From positions 1 through 38,206 of the IMG/VR virus record IMGVR_UViG_3300042890_003757: a stretch of DNA of 38,206 bases; one strand, written 5' to 3'. The notes beneath the pieces are model-generated. The model was not told where the DNA came from. It searched no databases and saw only the letters and a list, made by a program, of their open reading frames with translations. Numbering within the stretch: the stretch's first letter is position 1; the number at the start of each line of letters is the position of its first letter. The DNA is from a virus. Shown in pieces: positions 1-7,608 of the stretch. A program made the translations under genes and the position numbers.

Positions 1-197
1 TCTATAGATATTTCAAGATTATCTCTGGTAAAACCAGGTACGTCAAAGGACACATAAGCACCATCTTTTGTTTCATCAATAGTGTAGTCAGTTTCTAAAT
101 AATTACCTAAATAATTATCAAAAGCACTTGTACTTGATGATGATGTGATAAATGGGTACCCATTAAAGAATAAATTAATTAAATCTTTCTCTCTCAT
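1..197 (-). CDS. Small heat-shock protein Hsp20 (alpha-crystallin family), 3' end outside window
   Basis: The reverse strand reads an open frame from ATG at 195-197 to the window edge, giving 65 residues without a stop. Residues 38-65 contain YTIDETKDGAYVSFDVPGFT followed by RDNLEISI, which matches the start of an alpha-crystallin domain (the D-V-P-G-F segment followed by a charged turn and the next strand). Hsp20 proteins are ATP-independent holdases that keep unfolding proteins soluble, and T4-like phages and cyanophages are known to carry them. The gene is divergent from the ClpC-like gene at 396 and shares its control region, so the two may be co-regulated. The first 35 residues are Ser/Asn rich and specific to this protein. 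The C-terminal I-x-I tail cannot be seen. Confidence 0.85.
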   Translation of the reverse strand, partial: MREKDLINLFFNGYPFITSSSSTSAFDNYLGNYLETDYTIDETKDGAYVSFDVPGFTRDNLEISI

Positions 198-268
198 AAT
201 TTTGATTTTTTATAAATGTTTATTTTTTTTATGAAAAAGTCAAATTTAATGCCAATATATTTTTATAT

Positions 269-341
269 GACAAAATGGCAGTTATATATATAGCAATAAG
301 ACAATTTGTCATAATACAATGAAATTATAAGACAATTTGTC
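269..341. promoter_or_regulatory. Three operator-like inverted repeats at 31-bp spacing
   Basis: GACAATTTGTC occurs at 300-310 and again at 331-341. A one-mismatch version, GACAAAATGGC, lies at 269-279. Start-to-start distance is exactly 31 bp in both intervals, about three helical turns. All three fit GACA-NNN-TGTC, a pattern typical of dimeric repressor sites. They lie between the divergent hsp20-like and clpC-like genes. A fourth copy precedes the small gene at 22281. The binding protein is unknown. Confidence 0.6.
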
Positions 342-372
342 AAAACTATTTGATTAGTATAAAATTTGTAGC

Positions 373-382
373 ATATTTATAA
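373..382 (+). promoter_or_regulatory. Late-type promoter box upstream of the clpC-like gene
   Basis: ATATTTATAA ends 13 bases before the ATG at 396. The same box precedes many other genes in this window (for example 26773, 28699, 36770). Its use as a -10 element is inferred from recurrence and position. Confidence 0.45.
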
Positions 383-395
383 AAAAACATAAGAT

Positions 396-2396
396 ATGAA
401 CGTTGATTTCTTTGATGATGAAAAAACAACCAGAGGTAAGAAAAATACTACTGGTTCAAAAACACCTGTTTTAGATAATTTCAGCAGAGATTTATCTAAA
501 TTGGCTGAGATGGGAAAGTTGGATATGTCAATTGGTAGAGAAAAAGAGGTTAAGCGATTGGCTCAAATCTTATCAAGGCGTAAGAAGAATAATCCCCTAA
601 TACTAGGTGATCCTGGTTGTGGTAAAACTAACCTAATTGAAGGCGTTGCTTTAATGATTTCAAAAGGTGAAGGACCGCAAAATTTATTGAGCAAAAGAAT
701 TGTTAATTTGGATTTAACATCTGTTGTTGCTGGAACCAAATATAGGGGTCAGTTTGAAGAAAGAATGAAAGTTATTATTGATGAATTAACATCAAATCCA
801 AATGTGGTTGTTTTTATTGATGAAATTCACACATTAATTGGTTCTGGAAATTCTTCAAATTCTATGGATGGTGCAAATATATTTAAACCAGCATTAGCAT
901 CTGGGGATATTCAATGCATTGGTGCAACAACATTTGATGAATACAAAAAATCAATTGAGAAAGATGGTGCTTTGGCAAGAAGATTCCAAAAAATTAAATT
1001 AGACCAACCATCAATTAGCGAAACAATAACAATCATTAAACAATCTATTGATAAATATGAATCATTTCATAAATCAATATATAGTGATGACATAATTGAA
1101 TTATGTGTTAGGTTGGCTGATAGATATATCACAGACAGAGCATTCCCAGATAAAGCATTTGATGTAATTGATGAAGTTGGTGCAAGGCAACAAGTTGAAG
1201 TTAAAATTCCAGAATCAATCAAAAAATTAAAAGAAAAAATTTCTGAACTAAAACAAGAAAAAACAAGAGTTGTTATCAACCAAGAATATGAATTAGCTGC
1301 CGAAATTAGGGATAAGGAATTAAAACTATTGACCAAACTTGATGCTGAAACAAAAAAGTTTGAAGAAGATAATATTAAAAACAAAAGAAAAATTGATGAA
1401 GAGGATGTTTATTCTGTTGTATCAATTATGACAAACATCCCAATGGAACAATTAAATCTTGATGAAAAGCAAAAACTTATCAATATTGATAAAAAGATTA
1501 AAGATAATGTTATTGGGCAAGACCAAGCAGTTGATTCAATTGTTAAAGCAATTAAGAGAAATAGATTAAACATAAAAGACCCCAACCGACCAATTGGTAG
1601 TTTTATTTGTTTGGGATCCACAGGTGTTGGTAAGACGCATCTTGCAAAACAACTTGCAAAACAATTGTTTGGGAATGAAAAATCACTAATTCGTGTTGAT
1701 ATGAGTGAATACCAAGAAAAGCATACCATATCAAGATTAATTGGTTCACCTCCAGGATATGTTTCACATGATGAAGGTGGTCAATTAACTGAAAAAGTTA
1801 AAAACAATCCTTATTCTGTTATCTTATTTGATGAGATAGAAAAAGCACATAAAGATGTATTCCATTTATTGTTGCAAATTCTGGATGATGGTCATCTTAC
1901 TGATGCTATGGGAAAAACAATTAATTTTAAAAATACCATAATCATTTTAACATCAAACTTGGGTATTAAGAAATTCTCTGACTTTGGTACAGGTATTAGT
2001 TTCACTAGTTCAAAATATGGCAATGAAGAAGCAAAAAAATCTATGCTAATGGCTGAACTTAAAAAGTTTTTCTCACCAGAATTCTTAAATCGTATTGATG
2101 ATACAGTTGTATTCAATACATTAAATGATGATAATGTTAAGAAAATCACAAGAATTGAACTTAACAAGTTGATTGATAGACTAAAAGAATCAAAATACAA
2201 TTTCACTTATGATGATAGTGTTGTTGATTTAATATCAAAAATTGGGTTTGATGAAACTTATGGTGCAAGACCAATAAAACGAGCAATTCAAGATAAAATT
2301 GAAGATTTAATTTCTGATGAAGTATTAAATGATGTGGTTAAAGAAGGGGGTAAATACCAATTAACTGCAAAAGATGAAAATGTTATTTTAAACTAA
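396..2396 (+). CDS. clpC: ClpC/ClpA-type AAA+ protease unfoldase lacking the N-domain
   Basis: This two-ring Hsp100 ATPase would unfold substrates and feed them into ClpP. Ring 1 has Walker A GDPGCGKT at residues 71-78 and Walker B VVFIDEIH near 138-145. A short middle segment near 275-320 contains YELAAEIRDKE, the UVR-type coiled motif typical of ClpC rather than the long ClpB middle domain. Ring 2 has Walker A GSTGVGKT near 407-414 and Walker B VILFDEIEKAH near 475, followed by TSNLG and SPEFLNRID. Between the last two, FGTGISF (near 529-535) sits where ClpA has IGL and ClpC has VGF, the ClpP-docking loop. At 666 residues it lacks the roughly 150-residue Clp_N adaptor and substrate domain. 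ClpP is encoded at 15052 and tmRNA at 6434, so it is likely part of a phage degradation pathway. A ClpB-type disaggregase is less likely given the short middle domain. Confidence 0.92.
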   Translation: MNVDFFDDEKTTRGKKNTTGSKTPVLDNFSRDLSKLAEMGKLDMSIGREKEVKRLAQILSRRKKNNPLILGDPGCGKTNLIEGVALMISKGEGPQNLLSKRIVNLDLTSVVAGTKYRGQFEERMKVIIDELTSNPNVVVFIDEIHTLIGSGNSSNSMDGANIFKPALASGDIQCIGATTFDEYKKSIEKDGALARRFQKIKLDQPSISETITIIKQSIDKYESFHKSIYSDDIIELCVRLADRYITDRAFPDKAFDVIDEVGARQQVEVKIPESIKKLKEKISELKQEKTRVVINQEYELAAEIRDKELKLLTKLDAETKKFEEDNIKNKRKIDEEDVYSVVSIMTNIPMEQLNLDEKQKLINIDKKIKDNVIGQDQAVDSIVKAIKRNRLNIKDPNRPIGSFICLGSTGVGKTHLAKQLAKQLFGNEKSLIRVDMSEYQEKHTISRLIGSPPGYVSHDEGGQLTEKVKNNPYSVILFDEIEKAHKDVFHLLLQILDDGHLTDAMGKTINFKNTIIILTSNLGIKKFSDFGTGISFTSSKYGNEEAKKSMLMAELKKFFSPEFLNRIDDTVVFNTLNDDNVKKITRIELNKLIDRLKESKYNFTYDDSVVDLISKIGFDETYGARPIKRAIQDKIEDLISDEVLNDVVKEGGKYQLTAKDENVILN

Positions 2397-2398
2397 AC

Positions 2399-2426
2399 AA
2401 AAATGGGGGCTAACAACCCCCATTTT
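2399..2426. terminator. Bidirectional hairpin terminator
   Basis: AAATGGGGG and CCCCCATTT form a nine-pair stem around a short CTAACAA loop, with T-rich sequence on the plus side and A-rich sequence (T-rich for the minus strand) on the other. It lies between the convergent clpC-like and peptidase genes. Confidence 0.8.
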
Positions 2427-2430
2427 CTTT

Positions 2431-3228
2431 TTATCCTAATATTCTTAATGGTTTATATTTTTTGTAATATTTTTCACATCCCAAACTTTCTATCATTTCT
2501 CTGCCCATTTTAATTCCTTTCTCCACATCTTCTAAAACAACATATTCATCCTTTGTGTGATAATCATAATATCCTATTGATATATTAACACAACTAAAAT
2601 CAAATAATTTCTTTAAGGCAAATATATCAGTATATGGATGTGATTGATATTGGGGATTTGTGTTTTCAGTTAATACCTTATCTATCTTTGTGAAGAAATC
2701 AGTATCTCTGTCAAATAATCTAACCCCAGAAGATATTTCACTTACCATCCAATCAAAGGGGGCATCAAATTGAATTGCATAACCCACATCTATGAAAAAA
2801 TTTGCATCGGCATTTAATGATCCCACACAACCAATTTCTTCTGAAACAAAAAAGGCCGCTTTTATTACAGGTAATTCCTTTAATAAGGTAAGACAAGCAA
2901 ATACTCCAGCCTTGTCATCACCACCAATTCCTGTTGGTTTCCCTTTTGCATCATAACCCTTATAAGCCTCTTTTAAGGCTCTTTTGGAGTTTGGTTTAAG
3001 TTCAGTTCTAACATCTATAAAAGTGTTGTTATGGACAGTATCTGTGTGTGCTACGACACAAGGATAATACTCCGCTTCACCTTTTACACAATAAATGTTT
3101 TTCATTTCATCTAATGTGTATTTGATATCGTTAGCATCTAAATAACTGGTAATAAAATTAACCAACTTTGTTTCTTTACCTGAATAGGAGGGGATTGATA
3201 ATATTTCTTTTAAAAGTTCTTTGTCCAT
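2431..3228 (-). CDS. M20-family-like metallopeptidase (PepT/aminoacylase type)
   Basis: The protein has the metal-binding signatures of the M20 clan. AHTDTVH at 60-66 supplies His61 and Asp63, GIGGDDKAG at 100-108 carries the bridging Asp, and FFVSEEIGCVGS near 126-137 carries the general-base Glu pair E130-E131. A late His occurs in YYDYHTKDEY near 220. Members are di-zinc hydrolases that cleave small peptides or acyl-amino acids in the cytoplasm. At 265 residues it is shorter than the usual 370-410, and the lid/dimerisation domain seems reduced or missing. It could finish breakdown of Clp-generated peptides, but that is inference from its neighbours. A TATATTTACA box lies 10 bases upstream of the ATG. 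Exact substrate class is unknown. Confidence 0.8.
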   Translation of the reverse strand: MDKELLKEILSIPSYSGKETKLVNFITSYLDANDIKYTLDEMKNIYCVKGEAEYYPCVVAHTDTVHNNTFIDVRTELKPNSKRALKEAYKGYDAKGKPTGIGGDDKAGVFACLTLLKELPVIKAAFFVSEEIGCVGSLNADANFFIDVGYAIQFDAPFDWMVSEISSGVRLFDRDTDFFTKIDKVLTENTNPQYQSHPYTDIFALKKLFDFSCVNISIGYYDYHTKDEYVVLEDVEKGIKMGREMIESLGCEKYYKKYKPLRILG

Positions 3229-3237
3229 GTTTTTTTG

Positions 3238-3247
3238 TGTAAATATA
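3238..3247 (-). promoter_or_regulatory. Host-type promoter box for the peptidase gene
   Basis: Read on the minus strand, TATATTTACA lies just before the ATG at 3228. It differs by one base from the Bacteroidetes -7 consensus TAnnTTTG. The same sequence family precedes genes starting at 13172, 20160, 21362, 31099 and 34108. Confidence 0.45.
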
Positions 3248-3252
3248 GTAAA

Positions 3253-3732
3253 TTATCTATAATATTCTCTAATTATTTTCCCTTTAATATACCCAGGTTC
3301 AATCATTTTTCTTATTTCTTTATCTGAATATTTTAATAATTCACTCTCAATTATAATCAAAATACTCCCAACTTTCAAGCCTTTTGGTAGTGAGGTTATG
3401 TATGTATATGCTAAATCCAATTCATCCCCAACTTCCAATCCTTCTGGTAAACTTTCTATATATGAATTTCTTAAATCTAAATCACCCCCAACCTTCAAGC
3501 CTTCTGGTAAGGAGATTATTTCTGATTCATATAAACTTAAACCACCTTTAACTTCCAAACCTTTTGGTAGTGAGGTTATGTTTGAACTAGATAAATCCAA
3601 ACTACCTTTAACAATCAAATCATCTTTTTCTGTTATTGGTATATTGTTTTTTAATTTCCACATAAGTGGTTTTCTTTTATTATCATTTTCTTCAAGAAAA
3701 TCAAATATCTTTTTTAGTGTTTCTTTTTCCAT
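3253..3732 (-). CDS. LRR-like repeat protein, paralog A of the tandem array
   Basis: The 159-residue protein has three parts shared by the whole family. These are a head beginning MEKETLKKIFDFLEEN and ending with an N-N-I-P-I-T-E-K segment, four copies of a 20-residue repeat of the form L-x-L-x-x-S-x-I-x-S-L-P-x-G-L-x-V-x-G, and a tail with YSDKEIRKMIEPGYIKGKI. The repeat resembles bacterial leucine-rich repeats, which form curved binding surfaces. No signal peptide or membrane segment is visible, so it is probably cytoplasmic or packaged in virions. It is the last gene of a six-gene minus-strand array. The ligand is unknown. Confidence 0.75.
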   Translation of the reverse strand: MEKETLKKIFDFLEENDNKRKPLMWKLKNNIPITEKDDLIVKGSLDLSSSNITSLPKGLEVKGGLSLYESEIISLPEGLKVGGDLDLRNSYIESLPEGLEVGDELDLAYTYITSLPKGLKVGSILIIIESELLKYSDKEIRKMIEPGYIKGKIIREYYR

Positions 3733-3749
3733 TATATATTTAATTTAAA

Positions 3750-4244
3750 TCAATCATCATAGTCATCAAAAATTACATTACCTTTAATAAAACCAGGTTC
3801 AACCATTTTTTTTACAATATCCCTTAATTCATTAAGGGATGTGACCTTATACAAATAACTATCATTCAAATATAAATCACCACCAACTTGTAAGCCTCTT
3901 GGTAATGATTTTATGTAAGTGGCTTCAATACTCAAATCCCCACCAACCTTCAAGTCCTTTGGTAATGATTTTATAAAACTGTGATCCAAATATAAATTAC
4001 CAGCAACTTCCAATCTTTCTGGTAATGATTCCATATCTGTTTCAGTTAAATTCAAATCCCCAGCAACTTTCAATCCATCTGGTAATGATTTAATATCTGT
4101 GTTTGTTAAATCCAATTCACCTTCAATATTTAAATCTTTTTCTGTTAATGGTATATTATTTACCCATTTCCACATAAATGGAGTTTGATGTCTTTCATTT
4201 TCTTCAAGGAATGTAAATATCTTTTTTAGTGTTTCTTTTTCCAT
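3750..4244 (-). CDS. LRR-like repeat protein, paralog B of the tandem array
   Basis: 164 residues with the family head (MEKETLKKIFTFLEENERHQ) and four SLP-type repeats with cores IKSLPDGLKV, MESLPERLEV, IKSLPKDLKV and IKSLPRGLQV. The tail IVKKMVEPGFIKGNVI and the repeat before it are almost identical, also at DNA level, to those of the next gene (4244-4774), which suggests recent duplication or gene conversion. Its ATG overlaps the stop of the upstream paralog by one base (TAATG), so the two are translationally coupled. It ends in a short acidic DDYDD. Function unknown. Confidence 0.75.
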   Translation of the reverse strand: MEKETLKKIFTFLEENERHQTPFMWKWVNNIPLTEKDLNIEGELDLTNTDIKSLPDGLKVAGDLNLTETDMESLPERLEVAGNLYLDHSFIKSLPKDLKVGGDLSIEATYIKSLPRGLQVGGDLYLNDSYLYKVTSLNELRDIVKKMVEPGFIKGNVIFDDYDD

Positions 4245-4774
4245 TATATGTATATGTCTGATTTAAGCCAATTATAACCTTCTTGATTAAAAATTACATT
4301 ACCTTTAATAAAACCAGGTTCAACCATTTTTTTTACAATATCCCTTAATTCATTACTACCATTATAATCTATATTATTAAGTAATTTACTATCATTCAAA
4401 TATAAATCACCACCAACTTGTAAGCCTCTTGGTAATGAGGCTATGTAAGTGGCTTCAATACTCAAATCACCACCAACCTTCAAGCCCTTTGGTAATGAGT
4501 CTATTTTTGAAGCATATAAATCCAAATGGCCACCAACTAATAGTCCTTCTGGTAAGAATCTCATATCTGTTTCAGTTAAAATCAAATTCCCAGCAATTTT
4601 CAATCCATTTGGTAATGATTTAATATTTGTGTCTGTTAAATCCAAATTACCTTCAATATTTAAATCTTTTTCTGTTAATGGTATATTGTTTTGTAATTTC
4701 CACATAAGTGGTGCATTATGCTCACCATTTTCTTCAAGAAATTCAAATATCTTTTTTAATGTTTCTTTTTCCAT
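4244..4774 (-). CDS. LRR-like repeat protein, paralog C of the tandem array
   Basis: 176 residues with the family head and four repeats (cores IKSLPNGLKI, MRFLPEGLLV, IDSLPKGLKV, IASLPRGLQV). The tail is NELRDIVKKMVEPGFIKGN, as in paralog B, with an extra 10-residue C-terminal extension. An insertion of a few residues before the tail distinguishes it from B. Start and stop overlap the neighbours closely, so the array is probably one transcript. No catalytic motif is visible. Confidence 0.75.
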   Translation of the reverse strand: MEKETLKKIFEFLEENGEHNAPLMWKLQNNIPLTEKDLNIEGNLDLTDTNIKSLPNGLKIAGNLILTETDMRFLPEGLLVGGHLDLYASKIDSLPKGLKVGGDLSIEATYIASLPRGLQVGGDLYLNDSKLLNNIDYNGSNELRDIVKKMVEPGFIKGNVIFNQEGYNWLKSDIYI

Positions 4775-4777
4775 AAT

Positions 4778-5128
4778 TTACCAACTTCTATCTATTTTAC
4801 CTTGAATATATCCAGGCGCAATCATTTTTATTATTTCATAATCTGAATATTTAGTTAATGGGCTGTTTTTAATATATAAATTTTCACCAACTTTTAATCC
4901 TTTTGGTAATGAGGTTATTTTTGTGTGAGATAAATCCAAATCATCTTTAATATTTAAATATTCTGGTAAGGATTTTATAGTTGAACCTTTTAAATCCAAA
5001 TCACGATCAATAGTTAATTCCTTTTCTGTTAATGGTTCATTATTTATTAATTTCCAAGCAATTGGAATATTTCTATTCTCATTCTGTTTAAGAAAATCAA
5101 GTATTTTTTTTAGTGTTTCTTTTTCCAT
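4778..5128 (-). CDS. LRR-like repeat protein, short paralog D of the tandem array
   Basis: At 116 residues this is the shortest member. It keeps the head (MEKETLKKILDFLKQNENRN) and the tail (YSDYEIIKMIAPGYIQGKI) but has only two full repeats (IKSLPEYLNI, ITSLPKGLKV). Head and tail are conserved while repeat number varies, as expected if copies gain and lose 60-bp units by recombination. It lies 3 bases downstream of paralog E. Confidence 0.73.
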   Translation of the reverse strand: MEKETLKKILDFLKQNENRNIPIAWKLINNEPLTEKELTIDRDLDLKGSTIKSLPEYLNIKDDLDLSHTKITSLPKGLKVGENLYIKNSPLTKYSDYEIIKMIAPGYIQGKIDRSW

Positions 5129-5131
5129 TAA

Positions 5132-5665
5132 CTAAACTTTAATTATTCTTCCTTTTATATATCCAGGTTTAATCATTTTTCTTAATTCATCATCTGTGTA
5201 TTCTGTTAATTTTGTACCATTCAAATCTATAAAACCCTCAACTTTTAACCCTCTTGGTAATGAGATTATTTTTGTAAAACCTAAATCTAAATTACGCCCA
5301 ACCTTCAAGCCTTCTGGTAGTGAAGTTATATTTGCACAATCAAATAAAGATAAACTCCCACCAACTTTCAACCCTTTTGGTAATGATGTTATATTTGAAT
5401 ATCCCAAATCCAAATGCCCCCCAACTTCTAATCCTTCTGGTAATGATTGTATATTTTTACAACCATATAAACTTAAATTATTCTCAACTTTCAATCCATC
5501 TGGTAATGATTCAATATCTGTTTTTGTTAAATTCAAATCACCATTAACAATCAAATCATCTTCTGTTATTGGTATATTGTTTTGTAATTTCCACATAAGT
5601 GGTGCATTATGCTCACCATTTTCTTCAAGGAATTTAAATATCTTTTTTAGTGTTTCTTTTTTCAT
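5132..5665 (-). CDS. LRR-like repeat protein, paralog E of the tandem array
   Basis: 177 residues with five repeats (cores IESLPDGLKV, IQSLPEGLEV, ITSLPKGLKV, ITSLPEGLKV, IISLPRGLKV). Two repeats contain an extra residue in the strand-turn (GCKNIQSLP, DCANITSLP), the one-residue insertion also seen in paralog F. The tail is YTDDELRKMIKPGYIKGRI. Its head differs at the second codon (MKKETL instead of MEKETL). Confidence 0.75.
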   Translation of the reverse strand: MKKETLKKIFKFLEENGEHNAPLMWKLQNNIPITEDDLIVNGDLNLTKTDIESLPDGLKVENNLSLYGCKNIQSLPEGLEVGGHLDLGYSNITSLPKGLKVGGSLSLFDCANITSLPEGLKVGRNLDLGFTKIISLPRGLKVEGFIDLNGTKLTEYTDDELRKMIKPGYIKGRIIKV

Positions 5666-5682
5666 TATATATTTAATTTAAA

Positions 5683-6273
5683 TCAATCATCATCATCTTC
5701 TTCATCATAATCATCATCATCACTATCAGCATCCTCATTATTATAAAATATCTTACCTTTTATAAACCCAGGTTGAATCATTTTTCTTAACTTTTTATCA
5801 CTATATTCCTCTAATGCTGAATTAGTAACAATTAAATCCCCACCAATCTCTAATCCTTTTGGTAATTCATAAACATCACTATTATCTAAATGCAATTCAC
5901 CACCAACTTTCAATCCTTCTGGTAGGGAATCTAAACTTTCACAACCAGATAAAATTAAATCACCACCAACTACTAAACCATTAGGTAATGAGTCTAAATG
6001 TAATGAATATGATAAATCCAAACTACCTCCAACTTTCAATCCTTTTGGTAGAGAACGTAAACTTTCACATTCGGATAAAATTAAATCACCACTAACTACC
6101 AAACCATTAGGTAATGACTCTATGGGTGTTTCTGATAAATTTAAATCACCTTTAATATTTAATTCTTCTTCTGTGAATGGTTCATTATTTAATAATTTCC
6201 AAATAAATGGTACATTTCTGTTATCATTCTTTTCAAGAAAATTGAATATCTTTTTTAATGTTTCTTTTTCCAT
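5683..6273 (-). CDS. LRR-like repeat protein, paralog F with acidic tail, first gene of the array
   Basis: 196 residues with five repeats, including alternating cores with inserted residues (ECESLRSLPKGLKV, GCESLDSLPEGLKV). After the family tail MIQPGFIKGKIFYN it has a unique C-terminus made almost only of Asp, Glu, Ser and Tyr (about 18 residues), which no other copy has. Such a tail might bind a basic partner or cations, but this is a guess. It is promoter-proximal: an ATATTTATAT box lies at 6289-6298. Confidence 0.75.
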   Translation of the reverse strand: MEKETLKKIFNFLEKNDNRNVPFIWKLLNNEPFTEEELNIKGDLNLSETPIESLPNGLVVSGDLILSECESLRSLPKGLKVGGSLDLSYSLHLDSLPNGLVVGGDLILSGCESLDSLPEGLKVGGELHLDNSDVYELPKGLEIGGDLIVTNSALEEYSDKKLRKMIQPGFIKGKIFYNNEDADSDDDDYDEEDDDD

Positions 6274-6288
6274 AATTCATATTTTAAT

Positions 6289-6298
6289 ATATAAATAT
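6289..6298 (-). promoter_or_regulatory. Late-type promoter box for the LRR array
   Basis: Minus-strand ATATTTATAT lies 15 bases before the ATG at 6273. This is the same spacing as for other genes with the ATATTTATA box. Confidence 0.45.
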
Positions 6299-6390
6299 AA
6301 CTAAATATTATTATTCCATCCACAAAACAGCAAATCAAATTATTTTAAAAGAAAATGAAAAAACCATTTGGAAAATCAAAAAAAGGGATC

Positions 6391-6428
6391 TATATTTGTG
6401 TCATCAACAGAAATGATGATATTTATAA
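6391..6428 (+). promoter_or_regulatory. Candidate tandem promoters for tmRNA
   Basis: TATATTTG at 6391-6398 fits the Bacteroidetes -7 consensus. ATATTTATAA at 6419-6428 fits the phage late-type box and ends 5 bases before the tmRNA 5' end at 6434, which is a normal -10 to start distance. tmRNA might therefore be made both early and late. Confidence 0.4.
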
Positions 6429-6433
6429 GACAA

Positions 6434-6855
6434 GGGGGCGAAAGGGATCGATTGGCGTGGATTGGGTAAGAAGGCATGTTGGGGCTGAATTAACCTCATT
6501 AACAACTGGTTCAAGCCTTTAACTGGCAACACTTTAGAAACTTTAGCAACTTTAGGTCTAGTACGTGAAGATGCTGTTGTTGCGGCTTAGTAGTCATAAC
6601 AACCCCGGGTCGGTGGGCATATAACCCAGGAACAGAAGCCTCATAGTGTGATACTACTTATTGTGTCAAAGGTTTTGGTTTGGGGTGCTACCTGTAAGTC
6701 TATGCAAATAGTGGAAGTGAACCCCCCACAGTTGTCAGGTCAAATGGAAAAATATGAACTGTCTTATGTGTCCATACAGAATCTATGGAATAAGCATGTA
6801 GTCTTTTTACTAAATTACGAGCAAGACCAGGGTTCAATTCCCTGCGTCTCCACCA
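6434..6855 (+). ncRNA. ssrA: tmRNA (transfer-messenger RNA)
   Basis: The 422-base gene has both ends of a tRNA-like domain. The 5' GGGGGCG pairs with 3' CGTCTCC to make a seven-pair acceptor stem, followed by an encoded ACCA (6852-6855). The third pair is G-U, the alanyl-tRNA synthetase identity element. The T-arm is CAGGG, loop TTCAATT, CCCTG. The tag reading frame most likely starts at GGC 6525, because TTAACT before it supplies the U and A at -5 and -4 seen before resume codons. It encodes 21 residues beginning G-N-T-L-E and ending R-E-D-A-V-V-A-A, then two consecutive TAG stops (6588-6593). tmRNA rescues stalled ribosomes and adds a degradation tag. GC-rich segments after the stops probably form pseudoknots. 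An alternative resume codon is GCA 6546 (14 residues). SmpB is not seen here, so host SmpB may serve. Confidence 0.95.
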
Positions 6856-6857
6856 AG

Positions 6858-6884
6858 GAAAGTGCCACGTTTTGTGGCACTTTC
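6858..6884 (+). terminator. tmRNA terminator hairpin
   Basis: GAAAGTGCCAC and GTGGCACTTTC form an 11-pair stem with a GTTTT loop right after the tmRNA, followed by TATTTGTTTT. Confidence 0.85.
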
Positions 6885-6949
6885 TATTTGTTTTAAACAA
6901 AAAAATGACTATTATTGGTATTTATTGATATAATCTAATTGGTTTGCAT

Positions 6950-6957
6950 TATCTTTG
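6950..6957 (+). promoter_or_regulatory. Bacteroidetes-type promoter (-7 box)
   Basis: TATCTTTG matches TAnnTTTG and a TTG lies 22 bases upstream at 6925-6927 as a possible -33 element. It precedes the glucosaminidase gene at 6992. Confidence 0.5.
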
Positions 6958-6991
6958 CACCAAATTATTTACATAACAAAAATAAAAATTT

Positions 6992-7597
6992 ATGAAAAAA
7001 TTAATATATGCATCAATTGCATTAATTGCAATTAGTTTAATTATTTTAACAGAAAATGTTAAAATTCAAAAGAATGAAATCAATGATATAAAAATCAATG
7101 AACAACAACTTTTTAATGAGGATAATTCAAAATTATTATTTTTATATTTTGAAATATTGGATAATGATATAAAATATCCAGACATAGTTTTTGCTCAAGC
7201 ATTATTGGAAAGTGGATATATGACCAGTTATATTTTTACAGAAAATAAAAATTTATTTGGTATGAGATATCCAGAAAGAAGAGAAACAAAGGCTATTGAT
7301 GAAAATAGAGGATATTCAAGGTACAATTGCTGGACTGATAGTGTAAAAGATTATAAACTATTTCAAGACTTTTTACTTAGAAAAAAAGAAAAATCAAGAG
7401 AAGAATATTTTAGTTTTTTAAGTAGAATATATGCAGAGGATTCAAATTATGTTTTTTTTGTTAAGAAAATTATAAATGAAAATGAATCTATAATAAATAA
7501 AAATTATGATTCATATAAAAAATACAAAAAAAGTATTGACATATATGAGTATAATGAAAAATTATGTGAAATAATCAAATTAAAAAGAATAGTTTAA
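6992..7597 (+). CDS. Glucosaminidase-type peptidoglycan hydrolase with N-terminal membrane anchor
   Basis: Residues 4-23 (LIYASIALIAISLIILTENV) form a single hydrophobic helix preceded by Lys residues, a signal anchor or uncleaved signal. The body contains PDIVFAQALLESGYMTS followed by ENKNLFGMR, the core of the FlgJ/Bax-type N-acetylglucosaminidase fold. Glu in A-L-L-E-S-G is the expected catalytic acid. YNCWTDSVKDYKLFQDFL matches the family's later aromatic helix. It would cleave the glycan backbone from the periplasmic side. It directly precedes an M23 peptidase gene and a small membrane protein, so it probably belongs to a lysis or entry block. 201 residues is a normal length. Confidence 0.8.
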   Translation: MKKLIYASIALIAISLIILTENVKIQKNEINDIKINEQQLFNEDNSKLLFLYFEILDNDIKYPDIVFAQALLESGYMTSYIFTENKNLFGMRYPERRETKAIDENRGYSRYNCWTDSVKDYKLFQDFLLRKKEKSREEYFSFLSRIYAEDSNYVFFVKKIINENESIINKNYDSYKKYKKSIDIYEYNEKLCEIIKLKRIV

Positions 7598-7608
7598 TTA
7601 TATTATGG

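Noticed and set aside
3398-5681. Long plus-strand open frames opposite the repeat genes
   Set aside because: They are antisense readings of the repeats (recurring N-P-F/S-G-N units) with no starts, promoters or independent motifs.
3253-6273. Regular 60-bp DNA repeats that look like a CRISPR or satellite array
   Set aside because: The period equals 20 codons and the repeats translate to the L-P-x-G-L unit in open frames. The spacing holds no variable non-coding spacers.
6355-6522. 55-codon frame MKKPFGKSKKGIYICVINRN running into the tmRNA
   Set aside because: More than half of it overlaps the tmRNA 5' structural part. It may be incidental; only the first 26 codons are outside. No homology recognised.
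6648-6900. Open frames on both strands within and after the tmRNA
   Set aside because: They lie inside the tRNA-like 3' part and terminator of the tmRNA. Their codons follow RNA structure and no protein motif is seen.
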